From NCBI RefSeq assembly GCF_003333305.1, contig NZ_QOLD01000028.1, positions 62,001 to 126,000 on the forward strand: DNA of 64,000 bases. Direction: 5' to 3'. Of this stretch, positions 19,403-28,989 are shown piece by piece. The stretch is from Candidatus Colwellia aromaticivorans. GTDB taxonomy: Bacteria; Pseudomonadota; Gammaproteobacteria; Enterobacterales; Alteromonadaceae. The notes beneath the pieces are model-generated. The model was not told where the DNA came from, made no database searches, and was given only the letters and a program-made list of their open reading frames with translations. The first letter of the stretch is position 1. Each line of letters begins with the position of its first letter. A program made the position numbers and the translations under genes.

Positions 19403-20149
19403 ATGTTTTCATTAACGGGAAAAGTTGCATTAGTTACTGGTGCAAGTCGTGGAATTGGTAAAGCGATTGCGACACAATTACAAGCATTAGGTGCTACGGT
19501 TATAGGTACTGCTACTTCTGAGCACGGCGCAGATAGAATCTCAGAGTATTTAGGCACTGGTGATTCACAAGGGTTGGGTTTAGTCTTAAATGTGACAAGT
19601 GACGATTCTATTGCAGCAATGTTTGCTGCGATCAAGGATTCTTACGGCGCTATTGATATTTTAGTCAACAATGCCGGTATTACTCGTGATAATTTATTTA
19701 TGCGTATGAAAGACGATGAGTGGCAAGATATTCTTGATACCAACTTAACGTCTGTTTTTAAGGTTAGTAAAGCAGCTATTCGTCCTATGATGAAAAAACG
19801 TAATGGTCGAATTATTAACATTGGCTCTGTTGTTGGTTCAATGGGTAATGCGGGTCAAGTTAACTACGCAACAGCAAAAGCGGGCTTATTAGGTTTTACC
19901 AAATCATTAGCGCGCGAAATTGCCTCTCGAGGCATAACTGTTAATACTATTGCGCCTGGTTTTATTGATACTGATATGACTCAAACATTAACAGATGAGC
20001 AAAAAGAAGGCATTTTCTCACAAGTACCCGCTAATCGTTTAGGTAAACCAGAAGAAATTGCCAGTACAGTTGCCTTTTTAGCATCAGATGCAGCAGCTTA
20101 TATTACTGGAGAAACAATTCATGTTAACGGTGGCATGTATATGGTGTAA
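19403..20149 (+). CDS. fabG: 3-Oxoacyl-ACP reductase
   Basis: This 248-residue short-chain dehydrogenase reduces 3-oxoacyl-ACP with NADPH. It has the cofactor motif 'TGASRGIGKAIA', 'NNAGITRDNL', the catalytic Ser and YxxxK ('GSVVGSMGNAGQVNYATAKAG' in pieces) and ends 'TIHVNGGMYMV', the FabG C-terminus. Its place between fabD and acpP separates it from other short-chain dehydrogenases. Confidence 0.97.
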   Translation: MFSLTGKVALVTGASRGIGKAIATQLQALGATVIGTATSEHGADRISEYLGTGDSQGLGLVLNVTSDDSIAAMFAAIKDSYGAIDILVNNAGITRDNLFMRMKDDEWQDILDTNLTSVFKVSKAAIRPMMKKRNGRIINIGSVVGSMGNAGQVNYATAKAGLLGFTKSLAREIASRGITVNTIAPGFIDTDMTQTLTDEQKEGIFSQVPANRLGKPEEIASTVAFLASDAAAYITGETIHVNGGMYMV

Positions 20150-20237
20150 GCCCTAATTTTAAAGGGTTTGTGTTTTTTTCTTTATGAAAATCATCACGTC
20201 AACAGGTAAGACCACGAAAAAAAATAAAACTATAGGC

Positions 20238-20266
20238 TTGCATGGCAAGCTGTTGACGAATACACT
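20238..20266 (+). promoter_or_regulatory. Candidate acpP promoter with palindromic -35 region
   Basis: TTGCAT (20238-20243) and TACACT (20261-20266) are separated by 17 bp, about 47 bp before acpP. The -35 lies inside a perfect inverted repeat, GCTTGC-ATG-GCAAGC (20236-20250). The promoter is inferred from spacing and partial consensus only. Confidence 0.4.
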
Positions 20267-20312
20267 ACACACAATTTGAAAAAATGCACTTACAGTAAGT
20301 AAAGGAAAAATA

Positions 20313-20546
20313 ATGAGTACTATCGAAGAACGCGTAAAAAAAATCACTATTGAACAATTAGGTGTTAGTGAAGCAGAAGTTAAAATTAATTCATCATTTG
20401 TTGATGACTTAGGTGCTGATTCATTAGATACAGTAGAATTAGTAATGGCGTTAGAAGAAGAATTTGATACTGAAATTCCTGACGAAGAAGCTGAAAAAAT
20501 CACTACAGTTCAAGCTGCAGTTGACTACGTTACTGCTAACCAGTAA
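20313..20546 (+). CDS. acpP: Acyl carrier protein
   Basis: The 77-residue acidic protein carries the 4'-phosphopantetheine attachment serine in '[21 protein letters not shown]'. It starts '[17 protein letters not shown]' and has the length of E. coli AcpP. AAGGAAAA lies before the ATG. It is the carrier for the fatty-acid enzymes encoded around it. The 163-bp gap before it suggests an additional promoter for high expression. Confidence 0.98.
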   Translation: MSTIEERVKKITIEQLGVSEAEVKINSSFVDDLGADSLDTVELVMALEEEFDTEIPDEEAEKITTVQAAVDYVTANQ

Positions 20547-20584
20547 TTGTTGTTCGCGTTTAAAAACGCGTATGAATAAAATCA

Positions 20585-20623
20585 AAAAGCGGTATACTTA
20601 CTAATTAAGTAACCGCTTTTTTT
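20585..20623 (+). terminator. Terminator or attenuator between acpP and fabF
   Basis: AAAGCGGT and ACCGCTTT form a stem around an A/T-rich internal pairing (TACTTA...TAAGTA), followed by a T-run. It probably reduces fabF expression relative to acpP. Confidence 0.82.
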
Positions 20624-20657
20624 GTATCTCCTATTTGATTTTTAAAGGTATAAAACG

Positions 20658-21893
20658 ATGAGACGAGTTGTAGTTACCGGCCTTGGTATGCTTAGCCCAT
20701 TAGGCAATACACCAGAGACAACTTGGGAAAATTTGCTGCTAGGTAAAAGTGGTATCAGTAATATTGATCATTTTGATGCATCAGAGTTCACCACTAAGTT
20801 TGCCGGTTTGGTTAAAAACTTCAACGCACAAGACTATATGGAAAGAAAAGAAGCCAAGAAAATGGATCTTTTTATTCAATACGGTGTTGCTGCAGGTGTA
20901 CAAGCAATTAAAGATTCAGGCATAGAAGTTACTGATGAAAATGCTCCTCGTATTGGTGTTGCAGTTGGTTCGGGTATTGGCGGCTTAGGCTTAATTGAAC
21001 AAAATCACGAAAAGATGTTAAAAGCATCTAGCCCCCGTAAATTATCGCCATTTTTTGTTCCTTCAACCATTATTAATATGATTTCTGGTCATTTATCTAT
21101 TATGTTTGGCTTGCAAGGGCCTAATATTGCTATTACTACCGCTTGTACTAGTGGTGTGCATAATATTGGTCATGCTGCACGTATGATCGCTTACGGTGAT
21201 GCTGACGTTATGGTAGCAGGTGGCGCAGAAAAAGCCTCAACCACTTTAGGTATGGGCGGCTTTGGTGCTGCCAGAGCTTTATCAAGACGAAATGATGACC
21301 CAGAAGCCGCTTCTCGCCCTTGGGACAAAGACCGAGATGGTTTTGTACTTGGTGATGGTGCCGGTGTAGTCGTTGTTGAAGAATATGAACATGCAAAAGC
21401 GAGAGGCGCAAAAATTTACGCCGAGTTAATCGGTTTTGGTATGAGTGGTGATGCGTATCATATGACATCACCTCCAGCAGATGGTGCCGGTGCAGCGCGC
21501 GCTATGGTTAATGCATTAAATGATGCAAAAATTGATGTCAGTAAAGTTGGTTACATCAATGCTCACGGAACATCGACACCTGCGGGTGATATTGCTGAAA
21601 CAAATGCAGTAAAATCTGTTTTTGGAAATGATGCCTATAAAGTGCTGATGGGATCAACAAAATCAATGACAGGGCATTTGTTAGGCGCTGCAGGTGCTAT
21701 TGAAAGTATTTTTAGTATTCAAGCGTTGATGCATGACGCTGTGCCACCAACGATTAACTTAGATAACCCTGATGAAGGGTGTGATTTAGATTATATTGCC
21801 GGTACTGCTCGTGATGTGAAGCTAGATTATGTACTATGTAATTCATTTGGTTTTGGTGGTACTAATGGCTCACTGATCTTCAAAAAAGTTTAA
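20658..21893 (+). CDS. fabF: 3-Oxoacyl-ACP synthase II
   Basis: FabF condenses malonyl-ACP with acyl-ACP in chain elongation and matters for temperature control of membrane unsaturation. The 411-residue protein has the nucleophile cysteine in '[12 protein letters not shown]', histidines in '[11 protein letters not shown]' and '[16 protein letters not shown]', and the end '[14 protein letters not shown]'. The length equals that of the family. It is the last gene of the fab cluster and is followed by a repeat and a terminator. Confidence 0.97.
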   Translation: MRRVVVTGLGMLSPLGNTPETTWENLLLGKSGISNIDHFDASEFTTKFAGLVKNFNAQDYMERKEAKKMDLFIQYGVAAGVQAIKDSGIEVTDENAPRIGVAVGSGIGGLGLIEQNHEKMLKASSPRKLSPFFVPSTIINMISGHLSIMFGLQGPNIAITTACTSGVHNIGHAARMIAYGDADVMVAGGAEKASTTLGMGGFGAARALSRRNDDPEAASRPWDKDRDGFVLGDGAGVVVVEEYEHAKARGAKIYAELIGFGMSGDAYHMTSPPADGAGAARAMVNALNDAKIDVSKVGYINAHGTSTPAGDIAETNAVKSVFGNDAYKVLMGSTKSMTGHLLGAAGAIESIFSIQALMHDAVPPTINLDNPDEGCDLDYIAGTARDVKLDYVLCNSFGFGGTNGSLIFKKV

Positions 21894-21928
21894 TTAGTCA
21901 CTATTAAAAGCTTGAAATCAAGTGATTA

Positions 21929-22088
21929 ATACCATTTGGATTAATTAAGGTTACAGAATTCAATGAGGATAAATTTTCAAGAACAAGGCGCTTGATTGAG
22001 CAATAGCTGGCTATTGGGATTGAAAGCAACGAAGTTATTGGATATTTAGGCCATTTGAAAATGATCACTTAGTTAGTGCAATTGGTAT
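21929..22088. repeat. 160-bp interspersed element with ATACCA inverted ends
   Basis: Left end ATACCATTTGGATTAATTAA and right end, inverted, ATACCAATTGCACTAACTAA form terminal inverted repeats. The interior shares ACAAGGC and AACGAAGT blocks with the inverted interior of the element at 45514, so they belong to one family. With the terminator after it, it fills most of the 316-bp fabF-pabC gap. Confidence 0.7.
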
Positions 22089-22089
22089 A

Positions 22090-22135
22090 AGCCTGAATAC
22101 TTAGCATCTTTGCAAAAGTCTTCAGGCTTTTTATT
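22090..22135 (+). terminator. Intrinsic terminator after fabF
   Basis: AAGCCTGAA and TTCAGGCTT pair across a loop of about 25 nt, followed by TTTTAT. Confidence 0.75.
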
Positions 22136-22209
22136 TTATACTTGTTATTTAACCTCCAACATAGTGTTGAGATGAGAATAAATTTAATCGAATTGGTATT
22201 ACATAGCGT

Positions 22210-23022
22210 ATGAAATTTTGCTTGGTTAATGGCGTAGAACATAATCAAATCGATATTGAAAATCGTGGTCTAGCGTATGGCGATGGTTTATTTACTACCG
22301 CTAAAATCATTGATGGGAAAATTCAATACTTATCATCACATGTTCAACGTTTGCGTTTAGGTTGTAAACAGTTAGCTTTATTTGCACCAAACAAGGTTGA
22401 ATTAACTGAGCAATTAAGCCAAGTGGCTAAGCAATATGATTTAGCGGTATTAAAAATCATTATTACTGCTAGTAGTGGCGGGAGAGGTTACGCTCGCTCT
22501 ACTGATCCCAACAGTGATGTTATTATCATGGTGCATGATTACCCCAAACATTATGATGAACTTGCTATTGAAGGGATTACATTAGGGGATAGTAATCAGC
22601 ATATTGGTATTAATCCTATGCTTAGCGGATTAAAACACTTAAACCGCCTTGAACAAGTGCTTTTACGTCAAGAACTCGTTAACACCAAGGAAGATGACTT
22701 AGTCGTCACAAATGTCAATAATGAAGTAATAGAAGCGACGAGTGCTAATTTATTCTTCTGGCTTAATGGGCGGCTTTGCACACCTGATATAACAAACAGT
22801 GGTGTTAATGGCATCATGCGACAAACTATTTTGCAAAAATACCCTGATACCTTAATTAAAACAGTAACATTAGCTGAGTTGGCAAGCTCTCCGGCTATGT
22901 TTATTTGTAATTGTGTGATGGGAGTCATGCCCGTTAAAAATTATAATGGTCAACATTTATCAATAATGTTATCTCAACGCGTACGTAACGCGGTAAATCA
23001 AAAAGCAATTAATGCATCATGA
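22210..23022 (+). CDS. pabC: Aminodeoxychorismate lyase
   Basis: PabC is the PLP enzyme that releases pyruvate from 4-amino-4-deoxychorismate to give p-aminobenzoate for folate. The 270-residue sequence starts with '[16 protein letters not shown]', has the PLP lysine in '[18 protein letters not shown]' and '[19 protein letters not shown]' typical of fold-IV enzymes. Its stop overlaps the mltG start by 4 bp (ATGA), so the two are translationally coupled. The order pabC-mltG-tmk-holB is as in E. coli. Confidence 0.95.
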   Translation: MKFCLVNGVEHNQIDIENRGLAYGDGLFTTAKIIDGKIQYLSSHVQRLRLGCKQLALFAPNKVELTEQLSQVAKQYDLAVLKIIITASSGGRGYARSTDPNSDVIIMVHDYPKHYDELAIEGITLGDSNQHIGINPMLSGLKHLNRLEQVLLRQELVNTKEDDLVVTNVNNEVIEATSANLFFWLNGRLCTPDITNSGVNGIMRQTILQKYPDTLIKTVTLAELASSPAMFICNCVMGVMPVKNYNGQHLSIMLSQRVRNAVNQKAINAS

Positions 23023-24053
23023 TTAGTAATCTCAATAAAATAAGCTTGTTTAATAAAGCACTGATTAGTATATTTCTTGGTTGCTTAATCATTGTTACTA
23101 TTTTCTTTGGTTTACTTGAAAAACAACTGAATAAAAAATTACCATTACAACATGCACAATTACTGACAATTAAAAAGGGCAGTTCTGTTGCCTCATTTGC
23201 AAAACTATTAGTGAATAAAGGCTGGTTAGCAAATCGGTTTTGGTTAAGAAGTTATGCCCGCTTAAACCCTGATAAAGTAAAGATAAAAGCAGGCACTTAT
23301 CAGATAGTACCAGACATTACGTTAAGCGCTTTACTTGAACATGTTTCTACAGGAAAAGAATATCAATTTAGCGTGACGTTTATTGAAGGTTCAACTTTTA
23401 AGGAATGGTTAGGGGCATTACAACAACAGCCTAATTTATCTCATCGCTTATCAACACTAAGCGTTGAAGAAATAGCGAAACGGTTAACTATAGAACAAAG
23501 TAACCCTGAAGGTTGGTTTTTTCCAGAAACTTACGCGTTTACTCAAGGCACACCCGCTATTGATGTATTAAAACGTGCCCATTTAGCGATGCAACAAAAA
23601 CTTGCAGAGTTATGGCAACAAAGAGCGAAAGGGTTACCCTATAAAAACTCATATGAAGCATTAATCATGGCGTCAATCATAGAGAAAGAAACGGGTTACT
23701 TAGCAGAGCAACCCTTAATAGCCTCTGTTTTTATTAACCGAATAGCGAAAAAAATGCGTTTGCAAACGGATCCAACGGTCATTTATGGTTTAGGGGAACG
23801 TTACCAAGGGGATATTACTCGCGCTCATTTACGAGAAAAAACGGCTTACAATACTTATAGAATAAATGGTTTACCACCTACGCCTATTGCTATGCCGGGA
23901 ATATCTGCTATCGAAGCCGCGTTAAATCCAGCAATAAGTGAGTATTTCTATTTTGTTAGCCAAGGTGATGGTAAACATGTTTTTAGTAAAACACTCACTG
24001 AACATAATATTGCCGTGAGAAAGTTTTTGGCAAGACAAAGAAATAAAAAATAA
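23019..24053 (+). CDS. mltG: Endolytic murein transglycosylase MltG
   Basis: MltG cuts nascent glycan strands and ends peptidoglycan polymerisation. The 344-residue protein has one N-terminal membrane segment (about residues 13-31, '[19 protein letters not shown]'), a LysM-like region, and the YceG catalytic part with '[26 protein letters not shown]' holding the catalytic glutamate, '[10 protein letters not shown]' and '[18 protein letters not shown]'. It is a cytoplasmic-membrane protein with a periplasmic domain. Confidence 0.95.
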   Translation: MISNLNKISLFNKALISIFLGCLIIVTIFFGLLEKQLNKKLPLQHAQLLTIKKGSSVASFAKLLVNKGWLANRFWLRSYARLNPDKVKIKAGTYQIVPDITLSALLEHVSTGKEYQFSVTFIEGSTFKEWLGALQQQPNLSHRLSTLSVEEIAKRLTIEQSNPEGWFFPETYAFTQGTPAIDVLKRAHLAMQQKLAELWQQRAKGLPYKNSYEALIMASIIEKETGYLAEQPLIASVFINRIAKKMRLQTDPTVIYGLGERYQGDITRAHLREKTAYNTYRINGLPPTPIAMPGISAIEAALNPAISEYFYFVSQGDGKHVFSKTLTEHNIAVRKFLARQRNKK

Positions 24054-24090
24054 TTTTTTTATTCAATAAATTGGGATAACGAGAGATAAT

Positions 24091-24729
24091 ATGAAAAAAG
24101 GTTTTATGTTTGTCTTTGATGGTAGCAATGGTGCGGGGAAAACAACGGTTATTAAAGGCGTTGAAAAATACCTGACTTTAAAAGGGTTTGATGTTCTTTT
24201 AACAAGAGAGCCGGGTGGGACGCCTATAGGTGAAAAAATCAGAGAAGTAATTTTAGATCCCTCTACCCCTGAAATATGTCACATGACCGAGTTAATGTTA
24301 TTTGGGGCAGGGCGCGCACAACATGTTCAAGAAAAAATCATCCCAGCTTTAGCACAAGGAAAAATTGTAATTTCAGACAGGTTTGATGCAGCAACTTTTA
24401 GCTTTCAACACTTCGCTAGAGGTATTGATTTAGAAACAATTGTTAAAATAAATAATTTAGCACTCGCAGGTTTTACCCCTGACATGAATATTATTTTAGA
24501 TTTAGATCCCCGTGAAGGATTAAAAAGGGTTATCAGCCGAGGTGAAGGGCTTGACCGTTTAGAAGATGAAAAATCTGATTTCTTAGCAAAGGCTAGAGAT
24601 GGTTATTTAAAACAAGCAGAGCAGAACCCTGAAAAATTTGAGATTATTAACGCTGCACAATCAAAAGAAGACGTTTTATCTGATGTAATTAACATTATTG
24701 ATTCATTACTCGAAAGTCAATTGTCATAA
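24091..24729 (+). CDS. tmk: Thymidylate kinase (divergent motifs)
   Basis: Tmk phosphorylates dTMP to dTDP. The 212-residue protein has the P-loop 'FDGSNGAGKTT' (residues 9-19) and 'LLTREPGGTPIGEKIRE', both typical. The usual 'DRYxxSSxAYQG' motif instead reads 'DRFDAATFSFQHFARG', and the LID-side arginines appear in 'VISRGEGLDRLEDEKSDF'. Position between mltG and holB strongly supports Tmk. The altered motif is unlike the common form and could be lineage-specific drift. Confidence 0.9.
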   Translation: MKKGFMFVFDGSNGAGKTTVIKGVEKYLTLKGFDVLLTREPGGTPIGEKIREVILDPSTPEICHMTELMLFGAGRAQHVQEKIIPALAQGKIVISDRFDAATFSFQHFARGIDLETIVKINNLALAGFTPDMNIILDLDPREGLKRVISRGEGLDRLEDEKSDFLAKARDGYLKQAEQNPEKFEIINAAQSKEDVLSDVINIIDSLLESQLS

Positions 24730-24750
24730 AACAGGAAATTTAGACTTAAC

Positions 24751-25752
24751 ATGAAATCATGGTTATCCTCACATCAGCTGATACTCAGCGAACAATACAA
24801 TAATGCTACCTTGCCTCATGCTATTTTAATTAGTGGTGTTTCTGGCTCAGGAAAACTTGAGTTAGCGCAATGGTTAGTACAGTTATTGAATTGTAAACAG
24901 CCAAGTCAATCAGTTGAAAGTAAAGAAGTGATTCTGCAAGCCTGTGGCCATTGTAAATCATGCTTATTGCTAAACAGTAATACCTTTCCCGATCACCTTA
25001 ACCTTATTGCTCAAAAAAATAGTTTGGGTATTGATGATGTTCGTCATGCAAATAGCTTTTTACAAAAAACGGCGTATTTAGGGCAATTTAAAACAGTCTT
25101 AATTGAAAATGCTCAAACGATGACACAAGCGGCCATGAACGCCTTGCTTAAAACCTTGGAAGAGCCTAGTGATAATAGCATTATTATTTTATTAACAAAT
25201 GATATCGAAATTTTACTACCAACCATCATTAGTCGTTGTCGTGTGCTAAATATCAGGCCCGCCGTAGGCAAAGATTTAATATTACAATTAAAAGAACAAG
25301 ACAGGAAAAATGGCGAGGTTAGTGCTGAAGCTCACTCTTTATCATCAGATCCTTTTGTTAATTTAACTCAACTACCTGAGCTCACGGATGCAGCAATCAA
25401 TGAAGCGTTTAAAGTCTTTAAAGAATGCTATATAGGTTACCTCTGTTATCAACAAGGCGAATCACAGTTATTACAATATTTGTTAAACAATGAACATGCA
25501 CTGCGATGGTTAGAACAAATAACGGTCAATTTACACCGTGACTACTTCCTTGATAAGATTGACAATGAACACAAAAACACACTAAATGCAGAGCTGCTTA
25601 ATAATCTCTATAAAGTTATCATTAATGGGTGTAAAGTAATAAAATCTTATACGCAGGCAAATAAACAGTTTGTATGCGAACAACTTATAATGGCAATAAG
25701 TGATGTGGTTGAGCAGAGTAAAGTTGAAGCAAATTGTAATGCTTCAGTTTAA
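24751..25752 (+). CDS. holB: DNA polymerase III delta' subunit
   Basis: HolB is the delta' subunit of the clamp loader. The 333-residue protein has an AAA+ fold with 'ILISGVSGSGKLELAQWL', a zinc-binding group with 'CGHCKSCLLL', 'IDDVRHANSFLQKTAYLG', 'NALLKTLEEPSDNSIIILLTN' and 'TIISRCRVL' (the SRC motif). The C-terminal half is poorly conserved, as usual. The gene follows tmk by 21 bp and precedes pilZ. Confidence 0.95.
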   Translation: MKSWLSSHQLILSEQYNNATLPHAILISGVSGSGKLELAQWLVQLLNCKQPSQSVESKEVILQACGHCKSCLLLNSNTFPDHLNLIAQKNSLGIDDVRHANSFLQKTAYLGQFKTVLIENAQTMTQAAMNALLKTLEEPSDNSIIILLTNDIEILLPTIISRCRVLNIRPAVGKDLILQLKEQDRKNGEVSAEAHSLSSDPFVNLTQLPELTDAAINEAFKVFKECYIGYLCYQQGESQLLQYLLNNEHALRWLEQITVNLHRDYFLDKIDNEHKNTLNAELLNNLYKVIINGCKVIKSYTQANKQFVCEQLIMAISDVVEQSKVEANCNASV

Positions 25753-25793
25753 TAGCATCAGCGTTGTATTAGGTCCAGAGCAGGAGAGTAAGC

Positions 25794-26120
25794 TTGATCC
25801 CCATTAATATTGAATTTCAGTCTGAACATGATTTATATATATCATATATGCCTTTTTTAAAAGAAGGTGGTTTGTTTATTCGTACTGCTGAGCCCTATGA
25901 GCTAGGCTCGGAAGTTGAATTAAATGTTTTATTACCTGATTCTTTAGAGCCATCAATAATAAAAGGTGAAGTTTGTTGGGTAACTCCAACGGGCGCTCAA
26001 AATGGAACACCTGCGGGCATCGGTGTTAGTTTTATCTACGATCCTGATAAGATTCGCCATCAAATCGAACAAGCTATTGCGCGGCAATTAAGTTCATCTG
26101 ACCCAACATTAACTATGTAA
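25794..26120 (+). CDS. pilZ: Type IV pilus assembly protein PilZ
   Basis: This 108-residue PilZ-like protein resembles Pseudomonas PilZ, which is needed for pilus formation and lacks the c-di-GMP-binding arginines. Neither RxxxR nor a full D/NxSxxG is visible; the conserved parts are 'YMPFLKEGGLFIRT', 'YELGSEVELNVLLPD' and 'GEVCWVTPTGAQNGTPAGIGVSF'. The start is TTG, supported by AGGAG 7 nt upstream. The tmk-holB-pilZ order matches pseudomonads and other pilus-bearing bacteria. c-di-GMP binding is not expected. Confidence 0.9.
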   Translation: MIPINIEFQSEHDLYISYMPFLKEGGLFIRTAEPYELGSEVELNVLLPDSLEPSIIKGEVCWVTPTGAQNGTPAGIGVSFIYDPDKIRHQIEQAIARQLSSSDPTLTM

Positions 26121-26181
26121 TAGCATTAATTGAAAATGCTCTTATCTTTTTTACTTTGATTATTCGTAACTACTCACCTAT

Positions 26182-26308
26182 CGTCACTCCCGAGATGTTT
26201 TAATCGGGAGTCTAATGTTTAAAACAGGCAGATTCCGGCTTCAGCTTTGTAGTTCCAGACCAAAGCTAGACCCTACGTCCTGTAGGCAAAGACACAACCG
26301 GAATGACG
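26182..26308. repeat. Nested palindromic intergenic repeat between pilZ and the TatD-type gene
   Basis: Outer arms CGTCA and TGACG enclose an inner CTCCCGA / TCGGGAG hairpin, a GATTCCGG / CCGGAATG pair, and the module AGCTTTG-TAGTTCCAGAC-CAAAGCT (26243-26267) followed by a CCTAC / GTAGG hairpin (26272-26286). The module is the same as that at 9084-9135, inverted. Confidence 0.75.
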
Positions 26309-26380
26309 TGCACGCTGGGTATGGTGAATAATTACGATTATTCTTTTTCATTATTTTTAATTTACCTGTGGAGTTTTCTG

Positions 26381-27148
26381 TTGTTTATTGATTCTCATTG
26401 CCATTTAGATCGACTAAATTTGTCACTTTATAACAACGATTTAGCCAATGTAGTACAAGCGGCAAGTGATGCAAAAGTAGATAAACTTTTGTGTGTTAGT
26501 GTAACCTTGAAAGATTTTCCGGCTATGGTGGAGAAAACTAAAGGTTTTGATAATGTTTTACTGTCGTGTGGCATGCATCCTCTTAATCAAGAAGATGAAG
26601 TGAATCTCGATCAGCTAAGACTGTTGTCAGATAATCCATCAGTCATTGCCATTGGCGAAACAGGTTTGGATTATCATTATGCACCTGAAACAAAAGCCTT
26701 ACAGTTAGACTCGTTTAAAAAGCATATAGTTGTTGCTAAAGAACTTAACAAACCCTTAATTATCCATACCCGAGATGCTCAAGAAGATACTTTAGCTATG
26801 TTGCGCTTGGAAGGTGCAGATGCAGTTGGTGGGATTTTGCACTGTTTTACTGAAACTTGGGAGATGGCAAAACAAGCGATTGATTTAGGTTTTTACATTT
26901 CTTTTTCTGGAATTGTTACCTTTAAAAATGCCAGTGCATTAAGAGAAGTTGCAAAACTTGTTCCTGATAACAGATTCCTTATTGAAACAGATGCGCCATA
27001 TCTTGCGCCAGTGCCACATCGAGGTAAAGAAAACCAACCGGCTTATGTTGTTGAAGTTGCAAAACATTTAGCTAGCATTCGTGGTCAGTCTGTTGACACT
27101 ATCGCTAATTTATCTACTGATAACTTTAATCGACTTTTCAATTTGTAA
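26381..27148 (+). CDS. TatD-family metal-dependent hydrolase (YcfH type)
   Basis: The protein is a TatD-family hydrolase with a metal-binding TIM barrel, of the YcfH subgroup found after holB in E. coli. Metal ligands are in 'FIDSHCHLD' at the start, 'AIGETGLDYHY', 'PLIIHTRDA', 'GILHCFTE' and 'FLIETDAPYLAP'. A TTG at 26381 with GGAG 7 nt upstream gives about 255 residues; the frame open to 26303 would begin inside the repeat and add an unlike hydrophobic stretch, so it was rejected. TatD proteins are DNases; the substrate of this one is unknown. Confidence 0.92.
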   Translation: MFIDSHCHLDRLNLSLYNNDLANVVQAASDAKVDKLLCVSVTLKDFPAMVEKTKGFDNVLLSCGMHPLNQEDEVNLDQLRLLSDNPSVIAIGETGLDYHYAPETKALQLDSFKKHIVVAKELNKPLIIHTRDAQEDTLAMLRLEGADAVGGILHCFTETWEMAKQAIDLGFYISFSGIVTFKNASALREVAKLVPDNRFLIETDAPYLAPVPHRGKENQPAYVVEVAKHLASIRGQSVDTIANLSTDNFNRLFNL

Positions 27149-27176
27149 GTGTATTGCTGTAAATAAACAGTAAAAA

Positions 27177-27205
27177 AAAACCCAAACACTTAGTTTGGGT
27201 TTAAG
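27177..27205. terminator. Terminator after the TatD-type gene
   Basis: AAACCCAAAC and GTTTGGGTTT flank a short loop. The A-run before it suits minus-strand termination too. A second small hairpin (GGCTC / GAGCC) follows at about 27210-27223. Confidence 0.7.
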
Positions 27206-27378
27206 GGAGGCTCAAGGGGAGAGCCGTACGCTATTTAACACATTCAATCACATTGCAAGCATCTTTTCTCTAACGATAGAAATAGAAACGTAACAGTATT
27301 AAGCACCATCTTGTTTCTTATAGTAACTAAGTCTAGTGCAAGTTTTCATAAATGCTAATTATTCTCGTTATATTTTTA

Positions 27379-28953
27379 TTATATTTTTTTCGCTTCGATT
27401 AGCGCTATACTTTCATCAGCGAAACCAACACCAGCTTCACTGTAAAAGTTGAATACTTTATCAACTCCTAATTTTTCTAGCTGCGTTCGTTCATCATCAT
27501 AACGTGCAATTGCCGCTATTTTACCCTTGTAGTGTGCGCTTCTTAGTTGTCCGGTAATATTCATGCTATCAATAACATTAGGCAATGCCAGTAATACAAG
27601 CTCTATCTTAGACATGTCCATTCGTTCCCAAAAGAAAGCATCTTCGGCATCACCACAATAGGCATCTACGCCTTGTTCACTTAACCAAGCGACTTTTTCA
27701 GCCTCTGCGTCTAATCCCCATGCAAGCTTATTACCATGCTCGCTTATCGCTCTATAAGCCCCCATGCCGACACGACCCATACCTATAATAATTATAGGAG
27801 ACTGACTTGGCTGGCAGAAATAATCTTCAGCTAACGTTTCTTTGCGCTCAAAGCGGATAAAAAATCCTTTATGTTTAGCGAAAAAACTATGAGCAAAGCG
27901 GTACAGAACATTAGTTATGACGAAAGAAATAGCGACAGCAAGCGCTAAAATAACTAACCATTCATTACTTAACCAGCCATTAGCCACACTGATAGCCGCG
28001 ACGATCAAACCAAATTCACTAAAATTACTCAATGCTAAGGCGCTTAAATAAGCGGTTCTACAGCGGATTTTTAACAAACTTAATAAAGCATAAAATAAAA
28101 CAAATTTGAACGGTATGATCAATACCAATAAAACTGCTAGCCCTAACATTTGCAGCGTTGGAATGGCACTAAATCCAATCGATAAAAAGAAACCAATTAA
28201 AAATAAGTCTTTAAAGCTCATCAGTGATTTGTTTATTTCGGATGCTTTCGGATTAGAAGATAAAAACATGCCCATTAACAAGGCACCTAAATCACCTTTA
28301 ATATTTACTAGTTCAAATAACTCATAGCTGCCAAGTGCGATAAAAAATCCCATCAGAGGAATTAACTCACCATGGCCTACATGCTCAATAATCTTGTTAA
28401 TTAGTGGTTTAACAAAAAATAAGGTAAGTAAAGCAAACGCCCAAACTGACGGTGTTTTACCGGTAGCAAAAACTAAAAATGCCACGGCAACTATATCTTG
28501 AATGACGAGTATACCCACCGCTATCTTGCCATGACGGGTTCGCATTTCGCCATTTTCTTCTAGCAATTTTATGACACATACTGTGCTACTAAAGCTTAAA
28601 GCAAAGGCAATAAGTGTTGCTGTTATCAAATCTAGCTCAGTGAAATAACTAATAGCGAATATGGCAAACAGTTTGGTAATAGCAACCGTAATAACTAGCC
28701 AAGTAACTGTATGTAATGAACTGGTTAACCATATTTCGTTTTTAAATAAGCTTTTTACATTTAATTTCAAGCCAATGGTGAATAACATCAAGGTTATACC
28801 TAAATTACTCAGCGTAACTAAGCTGTCATCCGCTTGATAACCTAAAAAGTTTAAGGCAAATCCTGCAATTAAAAATCCGATAGAAGGAGGGAGATTAATA
28901 GTTTTGGCACCAAGGCCACAGATAAAAGCGAAAAAAATCCAAGTAAATTCCAT
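27379..28953 (-). CDS. CPA2-family cation:proton antiporter with TrkA-N domain
   Basis: This 524-residue membrane protein has about a dozen hydrophobic segments forming a Na+/H+-exchanger-like domain (about residues 5-370), then a Rossmann NAD-binding TrkA-N domain beginning 'PIIIIGMGRVGMGAYRAI' (about 400-510). This is the layout of KefB/KefC and YbaL potassium or sodium antiporters. 'MLFTIGLKLNVKSL' and 'LSFSSTVCVIKLLEENGE' are typical membrane-domain signatures. The transported ion cannot be told from sequence alone. No KefF/KefG-type partner is adjacent. Confidence 0.9.
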   Translation of the reverse strand: MEFTWIFFAFICGLGAKTINLPPSIGFLIAGFALNFLGYQADDSLVTLSNLGITLMLFTIGLKLNVKSLFKNEIWLTSSLHTVTWLVITVAITKLFAIFAISYFTELDLITATLIAFALSFSSTVCVIKLLEENGEMRTRHGKIAVGILVIQDIVAVAFLVFATGKTPSVWAFALLTLFFVKPLINKIIEHVGHGELIPLMGFFIALGSYELFELVNIKGDLGALLMGMFLSSNPKASEINKSLMSFKDLFLIGFFLSIGFSAIPTLQMLGLAVLLVLIIPFKFVLFYALLSLLKIRCRTAYLSALALSNFSEFGLIVAAISVANGWLSNEWLVILALAVAISFVITNVLYRFAHSFFAKHKGFFIRFERKETLAEDYFCQPSQSPIIIIGMGRVGMGAYRAISEHGNKLAWGLDAEAEKVAWLSEQGVDAYCGDAEDAFFWERMDMSKIELVLLALPNVIDSMNITGQLRSAHYKGKIAAIARYDDERTQLEKLGVDKVFNFYSEAGVGFADESIALIEAKKI

Positions 28954-28989
28954 AATAGTGTTAACTTTCCTCTAACTAAAAAATATTGG

